In this document: piece by piece, positions 5,960-6,267 of the stretch
Layout: each line of letters opens with the position of its first letter
How positions within the stretch are numbered: position 1 is the stretch's first letter
Made by a program: the position numbers and the translations under genes
Notes under the pieces: model-generated
Told to the model about the DNA's origin: nothing
Databases searched by the model: none
The model's input: only the letters and a program-made list of their open reading frames with translations
DNA from: CAZXVW01 sp964644025
GTDB lineage: Bacteria > Acidobacteriota > Terriglobia > Bryobacterales > Bryobacteraceae
Length of the DNA: 6,267 nucleotides
Direction: 5' to 3'
Assembly: GCA_964644025.1 (NCBI GenBank)
Contig: CAZXVW010000226.1
Span: 1-6,267 of the forward strand

Positions 5960-5997
5960 CTCTTCCCGGCGGGGAATATCATCCCGTCGCGGAAGAG
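5960..5997 (+). promoter_or_regulatory. Long hairpin in the leader of the oxidoreductase gene
   Basis: CTCTTCC (5960-5966) pairs perfectly with GGAAGAG (5991-5997). Inside it, after a small internal loop, GCGGG (5969-5973) pairs with CCCGT (5983-5987, one G-T wobble), leaving a nine-base loop. No T-run follows directly; the nearest is at 6012-6015. It therefore looks more like a leader or processing structure than a normal terminator, although weak termination after the ACT gene is possible. Confidence 0.45.
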
Positions 5998-6006
5998 CAG
6001 GCTTCG

Positions 6007-6028
6007 TCCTCTTTTCGTGTAAAGAGGA
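6007..6028 (+). promoter_or_regulatory. Hairpin sequestering the Shine-Dalgarno sequence
   Basis: TCCTCTTT (6007-6014) and AAAGAGGA (6021-6028) form a perfect 8-bp stem with a six-base loop (TCGTGT). The right arm contains most of the ribosome binding site GAGGAGG (6024-6030) of the oxidoreductase gene, whose ATG is at 6040. When folded, ribosome access would be reduced, suggesting translational control or dependence on unfolding. Pairing is seen directly; regulation is inference. Confidence 0.5.
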
Positions 6029-6039
6029 GGACATCACCA

Positions 6040-6267
6040 ATGAAGACAGTCTCGCGCCGGGAGCTGCTGCCGGCCGCCGGTTTGACGATCGTGCCCCGCC
6101 GCGTGCTCGGCGGCGCCGCCTATCAGGCCCCGAGCGATACGCTGAATCTGGCCGGTGTCGGAATTGGGGGAATGGGAGCGAACTATCTCAAGAGTCTTGA
6201 AAGCCAGAACATCGTGGCGTTGTGCGACGTGGATCACACATACGCCGCCGCGACCTTCGCCAGATAC
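6040..6267 (+). CDS. Tat-leader Gfo/Idh/MocA-family oxidoreductase (N-terminal part, cut by window edge)
   Basis: The first 76 residues are present and the frame is open at the right edge. The ATG at 6040 is preceded by GAGGAGG nine bases upstream. The N-terminus MKTVSRRELLPAAGLTIVPRR carries a twin-arginine motif (S5-R6-R7) and a short apolar region, the Tat leader usual for exported members of this family. Residues 36-46 (LNLAGVGIGGM then G46) give the first strand and the GxGxxG dinucleotide-binding loop (G41, G43, G46). LCDVD at 61-65 ends the second strand, where the acidic residue contacts NAD(P) ribose. These enzymes oxidise or reduce sugars and cyclitols, and some exported relatives hydrolyse or epimerise glycosides with bound cofactor; the substrate-binding half is outside the window. 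It starts 99 bp after the ACT gene on the same strand, with a structured leader between them and no clear promoter, so read-through from the ACT promoter is possible. Confidence 0.85.
   Translation, partial: MKTVSRRELLPAAGLTIVPRRVLGGAAYQAPSDTLNLAGVGIGGMGANYLKSLESQNIVALCDVDHTYAAATFARY

Noticed and set aside
5176..5982. 268-codon minus-strand open frame crossing the 5303-5487 gap and the ACT gene
   Set aside because: It is antisense to two well-supported genes and to the promoter and ribosome binding site between them; its composition is not protein-like.

Overview
The window is GC-rich bacterial DNA, densely coded, with six protein genes: two on the minus strand (positions 1-1775, the first cut by the left edge) and four on the plus strand (1824-6267, the last cut by the right edge). 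No RNA gene, insertion sequence, CRISPR array or integration site was recognised. The style of the genes suggests an environmental heterotroph. It combines twin-arginine-exported carbohydrate enzymes, a Tat-leader Gfo/Idh/MocA oxidoreductase, YVTN-type propellers and a tandem ACT protein. My best guess is Acidobacteriota (Bryobacterales/Solibacter-like), with Planctomycetota or Verrucomicrobiota as alternatives. That placement rests on protein style only.

Left arm (minus strand): a Tat-exported GH39-type glycoside hydrolase (1775-339) is followed after 14 bp by a second Tat-exported protein that starts like an alpha/beta hydrolase (324 to beyond the edge). They look like a two-gene operon for exported carbohydrate or ester breakdown.

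Divergent spacer (1776-1823): only 48 bp, yet it holds a good sigma70-like promoter for the rightward genes, a possible leftward promoter sharing the same AT-rich -10 segment, and a perfect 7+1+7 palindrome over the GTG start of the rightward gene. One regulator could control both arms from here.

Right arm (plus strand): a 638-residue protein with 14 YVTN-like beta-propeller repeats and no visible export signal is coupled by an ATGA overlap to a secreted 521-residue protein. The latter resembles the polysaccharide deacetylase/GH57-like barrels and carries two repeats resembling the pseudomurein-binding repeat. This unit is the least familiar part of the window. A 185-bp hairpin-rich gap with a possible terminator and a new promoter follows. 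A tandem ACT-domain protein (5488-5940) comes next, then a 99-bp leader in which the Shine-Dalgarno sequence of the last gene can be folded into a perfect 8-bp hairpin, then the Tat-leader Gfo/Idh/MocA oxidoreductase.

Taken together, the left arm and the first two right-arm genes may form a divergently transcribed set acting on an extracellular glycan. The ACT gene looks like a separate unit. The oxidoreductase may be co-transcribed with it or controlled through its own leader.
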